64,000 bases of DNA from Allodiplogaster sudhausi (GCA_945643635.1 CALZFC010000082.1:485001-549000), one strand, 5' to 3'. Numbered from the stretch's first letter, positions 13,639 through 28,600 are shown. Numbers and translations are program-made. Notes: generated from the sequence alone by a model not told the origin.

Positions 13639-16003
13639 TAGAGAGAGAAGACTGAGACGAACAAAGAAGAGAGGAGGCAAGGTCGCGTGTCTTGCTGTCA
13701 GCTGATGTAGAAGTTTTTCTGAGGTCATTGTAGCCGAAGGCGCTAGCCAAGTGGTGGGGTAAGAGAAGGGTGAGTAATAGAATGAGAGAGCAAGTGAGAG
13801 AGAGAAAAAGAGAGAAAGGGAGAGAGAGAATGGGAGATAGAGAGGGAAAGAGAGAGAGAGAGTGAGAAAGAGAGAGAATGAGAGAGAGAGAGAGAGAGGG
13901 AGGGAAGGAGGGAGAGAGCAAGGAAAGGTGGTCATGAAAAAGTCGCCGAAAAGGGGTTTGGAGGACCGGAGTGCTGAGAAGGGGAGAAGAAATCGAAGAT
14001 GGGTTGAAGATAGAGGGGGTGGAGTGAAAAGGAGAAACATGACAAATTGGCAAAAAACTAAGGTCAGAGACCGAGAAATTCTGTGAGTAAAAAAAAAACA
14101 AAAAGGAGAGAGGAAGGGTGTGAGACCACGAGAGAAAACGAGAGAAAGATTCAGAGAACGGTAGGAACAGAGAGTGGCTGAGAGAGAGAGAAAGAAGAGA
14201 GAGAGGGAAAGAGAGGGAATAGAGAAATGAGAGGGATTGAATATCATCGAGATAGCTGTTGGAAACGGAAACGCCTTTAGAGTCTCTTTCTCGTTGCTTC
14301 ATCATATCTGTTGGCATTTCTATCAAATTATCGATTTATCATTTTAAAATGTTGCAGGCTCATTTATGGTTTTATTCCCAGACCAAAATTTGTCTTTATC
14401 TTTTGAACGAAGATATCTTGTCCAGTGTCTGCATGCATGCCTAACTGTTTTTATTCCTTGTTTATCTATCTCTCTCTCTCGCTAACGATTTATTCGCAAA
14501 ATGTAAATAACTACACAATACACACACTAATTGTTAAATTAGTTTATGTTATTCATGTATCATCTACACTAAAATTGGTTCTGCCATTTCGTAATCATAG
14601 TACACTAAAAATCGTGTCTGTCTTTTCGCAGTCGTCGGTCGACTCAACCGCGTCGATGCCATGCTCTCTGCCATCGACGTCGCTAGCCTCCGGCTTCACT
14701 GCAGCGCTCGCATCGCAGCCGCCGCGGCACGAACGGTTTTTCTACTTTTTAAATTTTTTTAAGAATAAAAAACAGCTGTTAAATTGTTCCCATATTTTTC
14801 TCGGAAAAATAAATAGTGATCCAGGATAAGAGTGGCATTCTTATTTAAGCAGTGTGCAATCCAAAACAGCCAATTTTAACGGTCGTCTACTGTATTTATC
14901 CACAACAAAAAAGAAAAGATAAATAAATCCTTGTTTTACGTTAAAGAGGCTGTCTAATGATCTTAATAACTATCGTAATCCTCAAGACAAGAATGCGCAA
15001 GAAAAGCGACGCAGACAGTAAAGTAAGGTAGATTTTAAGCTCCATGGACAGCCTCTTTAAATCCACACACTTTAGCTACGCCGCACACCTGCCGCATTCG
15101 CGTGGCGGTGACGCGAGCGGCCGCAACAGTACGACGAGCATCGACAGTGCCAATAGGTGAGAACGGCGGGAAATTCAAATTTGAATTCTTCTTCTTTTTC
15201 TCTACCTTAAATCGACTCCTATTTTTTCCTTTTGAAAAATTGTGAACAGTATTTTTTTTTAATTATTTATTTGTAGAGGAGTTCATTCAACGTTTTCGAC
15301 ATATCAATCCTTTGGATTGGGCGATTCTTTTCCCCGGTTTAATGTTCTGGAAAAAATTTTAAGTAGAAAGATGTTATTTAAAAAAAATCACTATTTATAC
15401 GAATTTTTTCTTCTACTCTGTTTCCGGAAAATGAGAAAAAAAATTGACGCAAACTATCGAATATGTTTCCGTCATTTCTTTCTCCTTTTTCCGGAAACAT
15501 AAGTCTTCTTATGTTCACTGACGCATGGGCGCATGCTAGAATGGAGAGAGAAAGAAATTAGGGCTTGGAGAAAAGAAAAGGTGCAGAGTCTCGGGGGCTT
15601 GAGTATCTTCTTTTATTATTGATGATGTTTGGGCCTTGAAACTCGTTGCATATAATATATTCAGAAGAAGAAATGGGTTGGTGGGAGCAACAATGTTTTG
15701 TAGACAAATTAGGTAAATAGTCTATCACTAATTGTATTTGCTAGACATAAACGATGCGTTCTCTTTGTCCTCACTAACCCTCGTTACCGCTAACTATCTC
15801 TCACTATCTCTTTCTATGTCTCCTCTCTCTCTCTCTCCCTCGTTCTTTCTTTCACTATCTTCCTCTTCCCTCTTCTTCTTCCCTTTTACTTTGCATTTTT
15901 CCGCTCACTCATACGCAAGCTATCGAACTCTTTGCTCAACTAAATGTCAGATGGAAAGGCTGAGTGATAGCTTGCGGCCTTCTTTATGTGCGCAGTCTCT
16001 CAA

Positions 16004-16049
<46 letters not shown>

Positions 16050-16707
16050 TTCTCTCTTACTTTATCTCTATGTGTTCTCCCTCTCTCGTACCCTTTTCCC
16101 GCTCTCTATCGCTTTCTCTCTTTGATTGCAAGAACATTTCCCAGAAGCCAAGCCAGCAATGATCAGCAGTGTGGTTCAGGTTAATTCACCGAGAGCAAAT
16201 GAGATAGTACGGAGAGAGAGAGAGAGATGAAATAGAGAGAGGAAGAGATAGAGAGAGAGAGAGAAGAAGAAATAGAGAGAGGAATTGAGAGAGAAGGAGA
16301 GAGAGAGAAGAAGAAATAGAGAGAGGAATTGAGAGAGAAGGAGAGAGAGAGGCGAGAGAGATAGTAAGATTTGATAGGATTGCGCGGCGAACTTGTTCAT
16401 GAATGGGAATAGGAGTGAGCAAGCCGTGTAAGGGAGAAAGATATTGTCAAGGGGTTAGTCAGAAAGAGAGTGGATGTAGAGTGAGAACCAGAGGGAGAGA
16501 AAGAGAGAGAGAGAGAGAGAAAGTGAGACAGTGAGAGAAAGAAACGAAAAGAAAGCGCGAACATGGAAAGACCGGCGTGTAAGAGAAGGATATCGGGATG
16601 ACTGGCTTGTGCCTCGATCACCCCCTCTGGCAATCGTTGCGCTCTGGATATATGAAGCCCCAGAGAAGATGGTGTGAGAGAGAACGCGCGGAGAGAGAGA
16701 GAGAGAA

Positions 16708-16746
<39 letters not shown>

Positions 16747-17398
16747 AGAACGAGAAGCTGTTTTGAATTAGTCGCTGCGAAGCGGCACCCACCCCTCACA
16801 CAAACCTTACGATAACTTTTTTCATTAGGATCTCTTTGTGAACTGCTTGTTTCTTGTCTCTTTCTTCACATTTAAGGCATTTGTCACTACAAGTAGGTCG
16901 TTTAAATGCAACAAAAGGATAAAGTTTTTTCGCGACGCCATTAATTAAAAAAAAAGAATTTATTTATTGAATACTTTGCTGAATTTATCAGCGAACTCGC
17001 ATGTAGCGCAGCATGAAGTGGAAGCCTGTATAACTGCTCTCTCGGATATACATACATTCATTATGTACTACAACGAGCGACTCTGCCGTAGTCTTCCAAG
17101 GCGGTTAGTCTCCATTCAATTGTGGTTCAATTGTGGCTAAAGAATTCCCCCCCCCCCCCTTCCCACTGCTACGATGTCTAGACTCTAAAGGATCATCACT
17201 AGAACTAGCGCTAATCCAAAATGACGTACCACTGTTTCTTTTTGAATTGTCCTTTTGGAGGTCACTCTCTTTCTCTTTTATTATTTCTTTAAAAAAAAAT
17301 TCATAAAATAATAATTATATCGCCTCATTCCTTTCGATCTCGTTCTTTCTCTCACTCTTTCTTTCTCAATATTTCTCTCACTATTTCTTTGTCGCTCG

Positions 17399-17443
<45 letters not shown>

Positions 17444-17749
17444 ATCCCACTCTCTAATAACGTCGGCAATAATTAATCCGACTGCATTTAATAGTTATTG
17501 TCATTATAGAAAAGCCTAGAGAATGAAGCTGAAATATCACGGAAAGGCATTGATTTGCACGCTCTGCAGCCCCAGCAAATTACACAATTTCCTGCCGCAG
17601 CTTCTGTTTCTTTCTCTATCTCTCTCTCTCTCTCCATCCCGTTCTCTCTTCCTCTCTCGCTTTCGATCTCTCTCTCTCTCTCCATCTCGTTCTCTCTTCC
17701 TCTCTCGCTTTCTATCTCTCTTTCTATCTCTCTCTCTATCTCTCTCTCT

Positions 17750-17790
<41 letters not shown>

Positions 17791-20700
17791 ATCTTCACCG
17801 AAACCTCCAAGTTGCTTGCACCCTTGCTTCTTGCCACTTGTGCTAAACGCCTTGGCACTGAACCCATTTCTTTGTATCTGCAGCTGGCCCGTTCTCAATT
17901 CTCTCTGATTTCTTTCTTTCTCTAACTCTGTTTGTCCCTCTCTCTACCGCAATTTCTCTCTCACTCTCTCTCGCAGTCTCTCTCTCTCACCCACTCTCAT
18001 CTATGATGACACCCTCTCGCCACCTGTCGTCTTTTGACTAACTGCGCTCTCTCAAATCTATTCTTATTCTTTTTGCTGTTTCTGTCTCTCATCTTTCCTC
18101 ACTTCCCTCTTCTTTCACATCTCTTCTTCTTCTTCTTCTTGCCTCTTGCTCAATCCGATAGAGAGAACACTCTTCCGGGAATGTCGCCCTGAGGGTAGAA
18201 CGGGAGAGAGAGAAAGAATACACAACATATGCCTAAAGGCAAAAGGGGTACACTCTCTGCCTGCAGCCAGCTATGCACTGGCGAAAGTCGAACGCGAGCG
18301 TGGAAAGGTAGTGTCTAGAAATTATAAGTATTGATTGATTGGATTATAATTAAGTATTTATTTATTGACACGAACCTAATTAAGCATTCATTGATTGACC
18401 CTAATTATATATTGATTTATTGGGCCATAATTAGGAGTCTTCTTTTTAGAAAAGTTTTTTAGTAGCGACTATTTTTGTCTTCACATTTACTTCTTAAAAA
18501 GAGAGTGGTCCTAATTTGGGGTTTTCTTGTTGCTGTTGGCGTGCAATAATTCATAATTTATTTAATATAAATTGGTTCTATAAAAAAATAAAAAATATGA
18601 GTACAGTTTTTAGTTTTTTTGTGCAAACGAATTAATTAATTAATTAATTAATTAATCACCTAATTAATATTTTCTTAGCGGCGCTCTCGATACCGCCTCC
18701 AAGCAGCTCGAGCACATGATCGATCAGGCTCGCCATCGACACCAGGCACATCGGAGTCGATTCAAAGAGGTACGCGGGCCGTGAAATGGGTTAAAAGAGA
18801 AAAAAAACTCATGTTTGAATTCGCGCCCTTTTGCCTGACCAAAGGGCGAGAGAGCATGTTTGATTTAGAGAGGCGGCAATTACGAAATCTTACATAATTT
18901 TTCGCCGATCGCCCTCCATTTCTGGCAAATAAAACCGTTTCGCAAGAAAAGAGAAGATCAAAAAAAACTTGATCCCGGCTATTACTTCTGCTTCTTACGG
19001 GAATTTCGATTGAAAAACACAGATTAAAACAATTTATGAAAAAAATAAATAAATCCCCATGATTTTTACATTACAAAAAAAAGCTGTTGAATAAAGTGAA
19101 AATGAGTTTATTTATTTTATATTTTAAAGTACGATTAAATTATACAAAAAAAACGCCATCCGACATATAATTTGAGGCGATCGACTACCTCGACAACATC
19201 TTCGAAGACCTCAAGAAGGAGTGCGGCGAGAGCAGTAGCACGCCGGACAACAACAACACGACTGCCGCGGCAAGTGTAGGTTGCGGGGGAAAAAAAAGAA
19301 ATAAAAAAATTATAACTAGAAGGATGACGCTACTGAGTCAATTAGCTTGAGTTATTGAGTATAGTAAATATAACGAGTGGGTTATTTCGAGCGAGAGAGG
19401 GGCAGAAGGTGAAAGAGCGATAGCGAAATAAATTGATTGGAAAGAGAGAGAGACAGAGAGAAGGAGAGAGAGAAAGAACGGGAGAGAGAAAGAGAGGGAT
19501 ATGGAAAGACAGAAAGAGAGAGAGAGAGAGAGAGAAAGGAAGATAGAAAAGGAGAGATATAAAGGAAGAGAGGGAGAGAATAGAGAGAGAGAGATAAATA
19601 GAGAGAGAGAGAAACGAAGGGGTGTTATTTTGCGAGTCCTATTACAGTCGGCCGAGGTCGTCGAGAGCGAGCTGCCGGCTCAAGGAAGTGTCGCTGCCGC
19701 CAAGCACGCTCTTTTCCAGGTGAGAGCGGCTTTCGCTTTATTACTTTCAAATTTGAATTTCCAGCCAGGAATCATTAAAAAAAAATAATTTGGTTTCCTA
19801 ATTTAATTCTATTCGAATTGTTTTAAGGCACGTGCCGCTGCAACCAACCCCAGCGGACAGCAACAGAATGGGAAAGCTGCAAAGTAAGCTTGATTTTTTT
19901 TATTGTTTTAATTTTAATTTAAAAAAAATGTTAAAAAAGAATCGTTCATCACGTTGCGCTTCATTGCTAGGGGATTTTAATTTAGAATAAACAGGGAGTT
20001 TAAAGGAGAAAAAAAATTAAAAACTAGTCATCAGACAAGTGCGCAAAGAGTTGGGACTCGGTGGTTTGCATGCGCACATTGGCAACATATGCCGAGCGTG
20101 AAATTTATGAGCGATGCGAAGGTGGTTCCGACTAGGAATATATACATTCATTATATATAGTAATATAACTGGATGCCAACAATCTATGTAATTACTTAAT
20201 AGTAATTAAGTAATTAATTAAATACATGTTAGCCTCTTTTTTTCTTTTAGCAGAAAAGACGACCAACGACAGTCGAACTCACTGCCGCATCGCTCCACGC
20301 GGCATCCGCAGCAGCGACCGGTCCAGGTGGCTTATTGTTAAATACATTTATTTATTTAATATTACTTATTCATACATCTAATTTATTGATGTGCTGTGAC
20401 GTTTCAGATGAATATCGCTTCCCGTTGAAGGAATTCAAAACATAATACACAAATACCCGCCGAAAGCCACATGCACACTTATGGCTCGTATTATCTGACC
20501 GACATATTATTGTTCAAAGACTTTTAAAGGCTCTACTTTTACATGACAAATCAAATGAGAAAGTTTGAATTTTTGTGTTCTCTTAATGGAGCCGCAATCT
20601 CAATCTTGAACTCGCGCCTCTTTGCCTAACCTTATTAGTGCGTGTGATTTTGAGAGACGCGACAAAAATAGTTTTAAAAACAAATTCAAATCGATTACAT

Positions 20701-21256
20701 TTGAGTTTCGTGCAACTTTCAATTTTTTTTTTTATATTTATTTAAATTAAATCATCTTGTTCATCTTTATTCAGCTTCCATCGCCCGTCGACATTAGCTT
20801 GTCGAGCAAGCCACAACGCAGCTCGCCAGAGGTATAATTAACTTTTCTTTTTTTGGCGGGAAATATTTTTTAAAGCTTAATTTAAGTTTAATAGTCGAAA
20901 ACTTTTGGTACTATTACGTTTACATTGAATTTTTTTTTTACGCTTGGCACTTCACTTCTAAAAAGCTCTGGTGGCCAGCCCAAGTTTTATAAATGATAAG
21001 AGAAACGTAGCCTTGATCGAGCGGAGTGATTGGTTCTCGGTGGAAAGCGGATTTTCCTCCGTTTTCTTGCAAGATGTGCTCTTTGATCTGCTTCTTGCTT
21101 CTCTCCCTTGCTGGACCAATTAGCTGGCCAATCCCATGTATTTACTGCGAGATCCATGATGTTGTTCCGTAAGAGAAAGAGATAGATCTAAAGAGAACGA
21201 GCGTATAAAAAGAGAGTAGGAGAAATAGATAGAGAGAGACGGAGAGCGCTATAAAC

Positions 21257-21294
<38 letters not shown>

Positions 21295-22642
21295 AGAGAA
21301 AGCAAGAGCGTTTTACACACGTCCACTTCAACATCCCCTTCCCTATCTACGCCATTCTAGCCCTGCCTGCCACAGGACCACTGCCACTTTCCCATCCTGA
21401 ATAGCCCCTTCAAGTACCACTGTTGTTACTCGTCCACTGCTTGCTAGAGAATCGATTTAGCTCAAGTCTCCGACTTAAAGTGTTGTTGCACATTAAAGAG
21501 GCCCGCGAGAACTGCCGGGTTACTTTATTTCTCGGAAGAAAACGGGCAAATTGAATACGTGCAATGACAAACGAATTATTTGCGAACAATTAAAACGGAA
21601 TTGCCTTCGGAGATCTGCCCCTAGCAGAGATGGAACGGGTCCGGCTCTTTTTTTCCATGGCTCTCTAAGGAAAACTGCTGCTGGCTTACAATTAGGGTCG
21701 CTCAAAAAGTTGGAAACAAAAGTTTCATCTCTGACCCCAGGTTCGGGAAGGGGAGGAATGCTGAAAAATGTTATTGACCGGGACAAGTCAAGAGTGATCA
21801 GACGCCCGCATTTCAGTGGATAATCACGAGAACTTTTTATTGCATGCCGCAATTTCTGTGCGGAGTGTGAGTGAACAGACATTTTCATTAGACGAGAAAG
21901 CAAGATGACAGCAAATCGTTCTCTGGACATTTTCGATCCTGTCTCTTTTCTAACTACCTCTCTCTATTTCTCTTGTTTTCTCTTTATCTATCGCTCACTC
22001 TCTCTCTATCTCTCTCTCTCTCTCTCACCGACGTCAGCTGACCCCCCTCCAGACCGAGCTCGTCCAACCCAGCCAAAGTTAACTCTTATTACACACACTC
22101 TACTTTCTCGCTCTCTTCTCTCTCTCTCTCTCTCTCCCTCTCTCTCTCTTTCGCTTATCTCTCTATCGCTCTCTCTTTATCGCTTATCTCTCCATCTATC
22201 TCTCGCAGTCCCTCAACTCTCTCGCCACACAGTCTGCTTCAATCTCCCTTCCCAATTTCTCAATTGATCTCTTTAGATCTTCATTTTCTGAAATCTCCCC
22301 TGACACTCCTCATATCTGCTGATCTTGGTTTCTCCATTTATTTTTTTCACAGTCTTGCTATCTCGCTCTGCTCTCTCTCTCTCTTTCTCTTTCTGTCTAA
22401 TTCTTTCTCTCTCTCTTGCTTTCTCTATCTCTCTCTATTTCTTTTTTTTCAGTTTACCCCTCACCCTGCATTTCTTCCTTATGGCCTCCACCACCTTCTG
22501 TCTCATAGTTATATCTGAATAGCTGCTCATCCTCAGTCTCTCTCTCTCTCGCGCTCTCTCTCTCTTTCTCTTTCTCTTTCTCTCTCTCTCTCTCTCTCTT
22601 GCTCTCTCTCTCTCTTTCTTTCTTTCTTACTCTCTTACTCTC

Positions 22643-22673
<31 letters not shown>

Positions 22674-24579
22674 CTCTCTTTCACACTCTTTTGCCCGTTT
22701 CTACTGAGCTCCGCGAGCCAGCCCCGAGGCATTCTTTCATCTTTCGTAATTTCTGCGGACACGCCCCAGGCACAACTGCATACTTTTGCTTTTGCTCTCG
22801 CAAATAATTTATAATATTTCTTTTTTCAAAGAATAATATTTACCTAAATAATACTGTTGGTCTTATTGACTAGAGAGAGAGAGAAAGAGAGAGAGAATGA
22901 AAGAGAGAGAACAACCACTTTGTTTCATCTTGTTTCTTTAACGCCAGTAGTAAACGTAAAGAACAAAGTTGGAAAAAAATCATTCTATAAAAAAACCCGC
23001 AGTGATCCCATTGATCGAGATTCCTCAAACGATTCCCTGGTCTTTTATTGGTTCCTACTTTTACGCATCTGATTTTGTTACTTCTTCTTGTTACTTCGAA
23101 ATTACTCTTCATCCTGTCTCCATTATCAGCCGCCTTCTGAGACCTTTAATGGTAAACTTTGAAAAATTTAGAAATGATGAAGCAATACATGATATTTTTC
23201 TGATTCTTCTCATTCTAATTCTTTAGTAAATCTATTATTTAGCGCTGAGAATTATCATGGCATCATTACGAGATACTACACAGTATTCCCGATGCATGTA
23301 TACTGTAATTCAATTGGGGCGCTCTGCAGGTCGCCGTGTCAGAGACGATCGTTCTTCCGAAGAAGCAGGACAAGCTGGACTTTACGCGCCGCTGGCTCGC
23401 CGACGACCTCGGCGGCTTCGCACGCCAACCGCCGCCGCCGCTGTTCGTAGGGCCAGAAACGGTACGGAGAAAGAGGGAGAGAGAGAGAGAGGGGGGGGAG
23501 AGAGTTAGTGTGTGTGAAAGAGACAGCGAGAGAAAGAGGGAGAGAGGGAGAGAGAGGGAGAGAGTTAGTGTGTGTGAGAGAGATAGCGAGAGAAAGATTG
23601 AGAGAGAGATAGAGTGAGATGGAAAGAGAAAGAGAGAGAGAAAGAGGGAGAAAGAGTTAGTGTGTGAGAAAGAGGGAGACAGCGAGAGAAAGTGAGAGAA
23701 AAAGAGATAGAGAGACGGAGAAAGAGTATGAGAACGAGAGATATATAGTGAGGGAGAAAGAGAGAAAGAACCAGAACGCTTCGTTAACTTAAGACATACA
23801 CATTATTGTTCATCTGATAGTGACATTTTGTCATCCAATCAATCATTTGGCTGCTCTCTTCTCAGACAATCTACGCCGATGTGGACGAGCACTCGCTCGG
23901 TTCGTGCTCCGCCGAGGTCGCCGCAATCAACGACAACAAGAAGGGCAGAAGGAGCGACGGGTCAGAGAATGCCGCTACTTTTATACTTATCTTCTTTTCT
24001 TACGATTAGCGATTTGTCAGAGAATGGGTCTACTTTGATACTTTTATACTTTTATACTTTTCGAGTTTTCTTTTTATCTTCTTTGCATATTTCTTCGTTT
24101 CTTTTCTTTTCTTTTCTTATCTTTTCTGCTCTTGATATGCTAGGCCATTTAGGCGAGATTGTGCGAGATTGTGTGTAAAATGCGTGGTCAATGGAGAAAC
24201 CGGGAAAAAACTTTTTTCACGCAATATATAAAATTTTCTTCATTTTTCTTGTTTTTCTTGCGAACTAGACGTACTTATGGGAGTTTTCTTAATTGACTTT
24301 CTTTTAAACAGAGAAATGGAGGATATGTATCCACGAATGTCAAATTATGCTGGAATTTTGTTGGATGCGGAATTTTGCTGAATTTCCTAGCTTGAGGCGG
24401 AGAGGGGGATACATTAGCCGAATATCTATTTGTGTGATGATGAGCTGGAGATACCTTTGCTATTTGTGCTGTGGGACTTGGAGAGAGAGAGAGAGGGGAG
24501 AGAGAGTAGAGATAGAGAGAAAGAGAGAGAGATGGAGAGAGAGATAGAGTGAGAGAGGAGAGAGCGTGGGAGAGATACG

Positions 24580-24619
<40 letters not shown>

Positions 24620-25077
24620 AGGGAGTGGACAATGACAGTTGGTCCGGCTGGCGGGCCAACAAGTGAAGTGGTCATGAGGAAAGAAGTGTGGTAGTGACGG
24701 GCAAGCAAAGACGCAGCAGCAGCAAGAATCATGCGATGAAATTAGGAGAGAGGGAGAGAGAGAGTGGGAGAAAGAGACAGACAGAGAGAGAGAGAGAAAG
24801 AGTTAGAGAAAGAAAAGAGTGGAGAGAGTAAGACAGACAGAGAGAGGAGAGAAAGAAGTGGAGGAAGAGAGTGCAGGCAGAGAAACAGAGAAATCCCCTT
24901 GGTAAACTTACTGCTGCTGCGGCTGCTGCTATGACACATGAGCCGATCATGATCATGTGCACTCCTTCGTACTTTGCGGCTTTTGAGAGAGGGAGAGGGC
25001 GATAAAGAGAGAAAGAGAGAGAGAGAGAAAGAGAGATTGATAAAGAAAGAGAAAGAGAGAGAGACAGCGACAGAGAC

Positions 25078-25128
<51 letters not shown>

Positions 25129-25613
25129 GAGCAATCTGGGAAGTCGGAAGATGACTTACGTGCAAAGCATCCTCGAGGTAAATATAAAAGTGCAAATGAA
25201 GAGGAAAAAAATATTTCTCGAGATAACGAAAAAAAGATCAGCATGAAAGTGCAGCAGGTGATGGAAAGATGCAGGAATCTCTGTAGACCGGGGATTCCTT
25301 TCAGACATTTTGCAGTCGGCATTCAATAAAAGGGGAAAAATTACAGTATTCCATAATTATTCTCTGACTACGATGAAGTGTTCAAGAAAAAAAACCATGA
25401 AATAGTGTTTTTAAGTGTGAAAACAATTAATGTAAAAAATTTCGGAATTAATTAATTAAATTAAATTTTGCAGCAAGTCAAAGGCGCCGATCGATCCGCT
25501 GACGGCGACTTCATCGAAGGCGCCCGCTGTCGTCGTCAAGCGAGGCCCGCCGCCACAGCGACCGCAGCCCGTCTACGGCATTCCGCCCGCGCCCGCCGCC
25601 AATGGCACTGGGT

Positions 25614-25644
<31 letters not shown>

Positions 25645-28600
25645 TAAAGAAAATGGTCTGAAAGAGAGAGAGAGAGAGAGATAAAGAACAAAACAAGAGA
25701 GGCATTCAAGTATACGGAGCATGAAATTTGTGGAAGAATGCGAAAGCGCATCTATGATAGAATTAATAATAATAAAATAAATAATTATAATCGAAAAATA
25801 ATAATTATAAATATTAATAATAATAAACTCATTGCAGGCCTCGTTTCCCGCTCGAGCTGGACAGCCTGCAGCCGCCGCAGCATCTCTCACGAGTCGCCTC
25901 CTACAACAGCATCTCGGAACGAACGCCTGCCAGCCACTGGCGGTCAGGCTCACAGGTATGACGACTGATTACTAAATAAGTCAGATCAGAAACTCATGTT
26001 TGAATTCGCTCCTTTTTGCCTGATACGAGCGCTAGACAGAACTCGTGATCCAGAGAGATAATGGTCTGCTCAAAAATTAAAATGTGTATATTAGTTGCTT
26101 CTTATAAAAATAAAAATATTACATAAATATTAAAAAAAAACATATATTTAAGCAAATAAGAAAAACAAAATTCAGGAGCCTTACCAAACGCTGCCTCGCG
26201 GCGGCGGTGCCACTGGCTCTTCGGACGAAGCCTCTCGTCCGTCGCCCTCTTCCGCCTTCCACAACGTCTTCCCGGTTCGTGGTAGCGGTCTTCGTGGCTC
26301 GATCCGCTCGCTCCCGGACGCCGGGCTCATCATCGGTGGAAGCGGAGGACGCGTCGGCGGAATGGGCCAAGGCGCCGGCGGCTATGACGCCTACCAGCAG
26401 GTATTGTACTAAGGGTCAATGTAGCTCAGTGGTTGTAGGTCAGCCGGCTCATGAGCAGATGATCCCGGGTTCGAACCAGGCGCCTCCTTGGCTTTTTGCC
26501 AAATCTGTCGCAACTCTTGCCTTGCACAGGTGCAGCCGCATCCGAGAATGGTCGAGTCGACCAGCAGCAGCAACGGCTATGGCAGAGGCGGTGCAGATCC
26601 GACGATTGCCATCGATGCGCTCGTTGCCGAGCTCGAGCTCAACACGGAGCAGGTTATTTTGTATCCTTTCTTTTGTTCAAATGTTATTTGCAAGCTTCGA
26701 AAAATCAACATCATACACAGAATATTAATGAAGTGCATTGAAACTCGATCACCTGTTTAAAGTAGATATAAATTCATTAAGTGACATAAGATCAGCCGAC
26801 TTGATTTGAACTAATGTAAATCATGTAACAGTAGGTTGATTGAAAGAGGGTTGTTGACGGGGTCCTTTTTTGTATGCAGAGCCTGACGCCTGCCGAAAAG
26901 CGTCGCTCCTTCCCGACGTCGATGGGCCGTCTCGCGCCGTCGACCGCCGCGGCAACCACGTTGGCGCCGCGTCCATTTGCGCCGTCGTCCGCTTCTTCCG
27001 CCGCCTCTCGCGCGGGCGCCACGCGCGCTCCCGCGCCCTTTCAAGTGTCACCGGCCGCCCGCCGTCTCGCGCCGCCGACACTGGACGAAGTGACGAGTAT
27101 GCTGCACGCCGTCACGACTGATCTACCGGCACCGTCCACGGCGCACGTCGTGCAGCAGATGCCACAGCAGCAGCACGGCACCGTCACCGAGGCCAAGCGG
27201 AAACAGGCCGCAGGTGAGAGGAAATTTATTATATTTCTAATAAAATACATATTTAAAAATATGTATATATATATATATACCGTATACGAAAGATTAGTGT
27301 TATTACTGGCGAAAGTCGTCTCTTTGCTTTATTTCATATATATTGTATGTAACGCCTTAGATCCCAAAAATATCACCTGAGGTTCCAAAAGTATCGCTTG
27401 ACGTCCCAAAAGTATCGCCTGTGGTCTCAAAAGTATCGTCTGAGGTCCTATAAGTATCGCCTGAGGTCCCATAACGATCATCTTAGGCACGATGCCGTTC
27501 GCCGCGCACCACGCGCCTGCATCGTCGAATCCGTTCGAGACCATTAACCAGGAGCGCCTGAATCCGAGTCGTGTCGAGGCCATCCAGAACATGTTCGAGC
27601 AGCGACGGGGATCAGGTTAGGGGAGAGGGGATACCGTATTCTGTGTGTTGACACACCGAAAATGACTGGCGCACCGAAAATGGCCTTATGGCGATAGAGA
27701 GGGAGTCAAGTGCGGTAACTTGCAGTGTACGATAGATGGAATGGCCATGACGAAGAGAGAGGCAATGGGATGGAGTGAGAGAGCGAGAGAGAGTGTGATG
27801 GAGGGAGGGAAGGAAAGAGAAGGTGTATGTAAGGGAGGGAGACGGAGAGAGAGAAAGAAAGAGAAAGGGAGAGAGAGTGAGGGAAGGAGAGGAGAGAGAG
27901 AGACGGAGACATAGAGAATAGCAGGGTGCCAGCTTTCAGATGGCGAAACAGTCAGAGGTGACCGCGAGCAGCACTGACGGGCCTCCTTCGCATGAAACAC
28001 ATATCACAACACACAGACATTCCTCTCTCCTCTCTCCGCCTCCCCTTCACATTCCTCCCTTCACTCCTTCTCGCACACACTGGAAGGTCTCTCCTCTCTC
28101 ACTCTCTCTCTCTCTCCCTCTGTTGCACTCTCCCCCCCCTCTCTCTCTATCTCTCTCTCTCTCTCTCTCTTTGTCTCTTCCTCTCTGCTTCTTCTCTCTA
28201 TTTCTGAGATTTCTCTTTCTATCTCTATGTAGCAGAGAGGCCCATAAGTCCTGTCCTATATCGCATGGTCGTAGGGGGTGTAGCTCAGTGGTAGAGCAGC
28301 CGACTCATGAGTAGGTGGTCCCGGGTTCGAACCCCGGTGCCTCCAGTGATCCTTTAAGCCTTTCGATGGTACCAGGTCGTTACATCTATATCTGTCTCTC
28401 TCCCTCTCTCCTTCTTTCTTGTTTTCCTTCTTTCACTTCTCCTCTATTCTCTCGCTCTCTGACAAGCTCCAATCAATCAATACTTACCCCTTCCAACCTC
28501 TGCCCGAGTGACTTCGAGTGCTTTTTAAACTGCTGTATCGTCCAAATTGCTCGAGTCCTCGTTAACAAGTCCCACAACCGAAAACAAACTTCGATCGGGC

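Noticed and set aside
13486..14326. Long reverse-strand open frames of 253 and 276 codons
   Set aside because: They are Leu/Ser repeats read from GA-rich microsatellite and overlap no splice-consistent exon.
21520..21930. 136-codon reverse frame in intron 17
   Set aside because: No motif, no splice partners in that strand, and an overlapping open frame on the other strand.
24729..25322. 197-codon reverse-strand open frame
   Set aside because: Its core is (GA)n read as Leu/Ser; it lies inside an intron of the 33-exon gene and has no domain.
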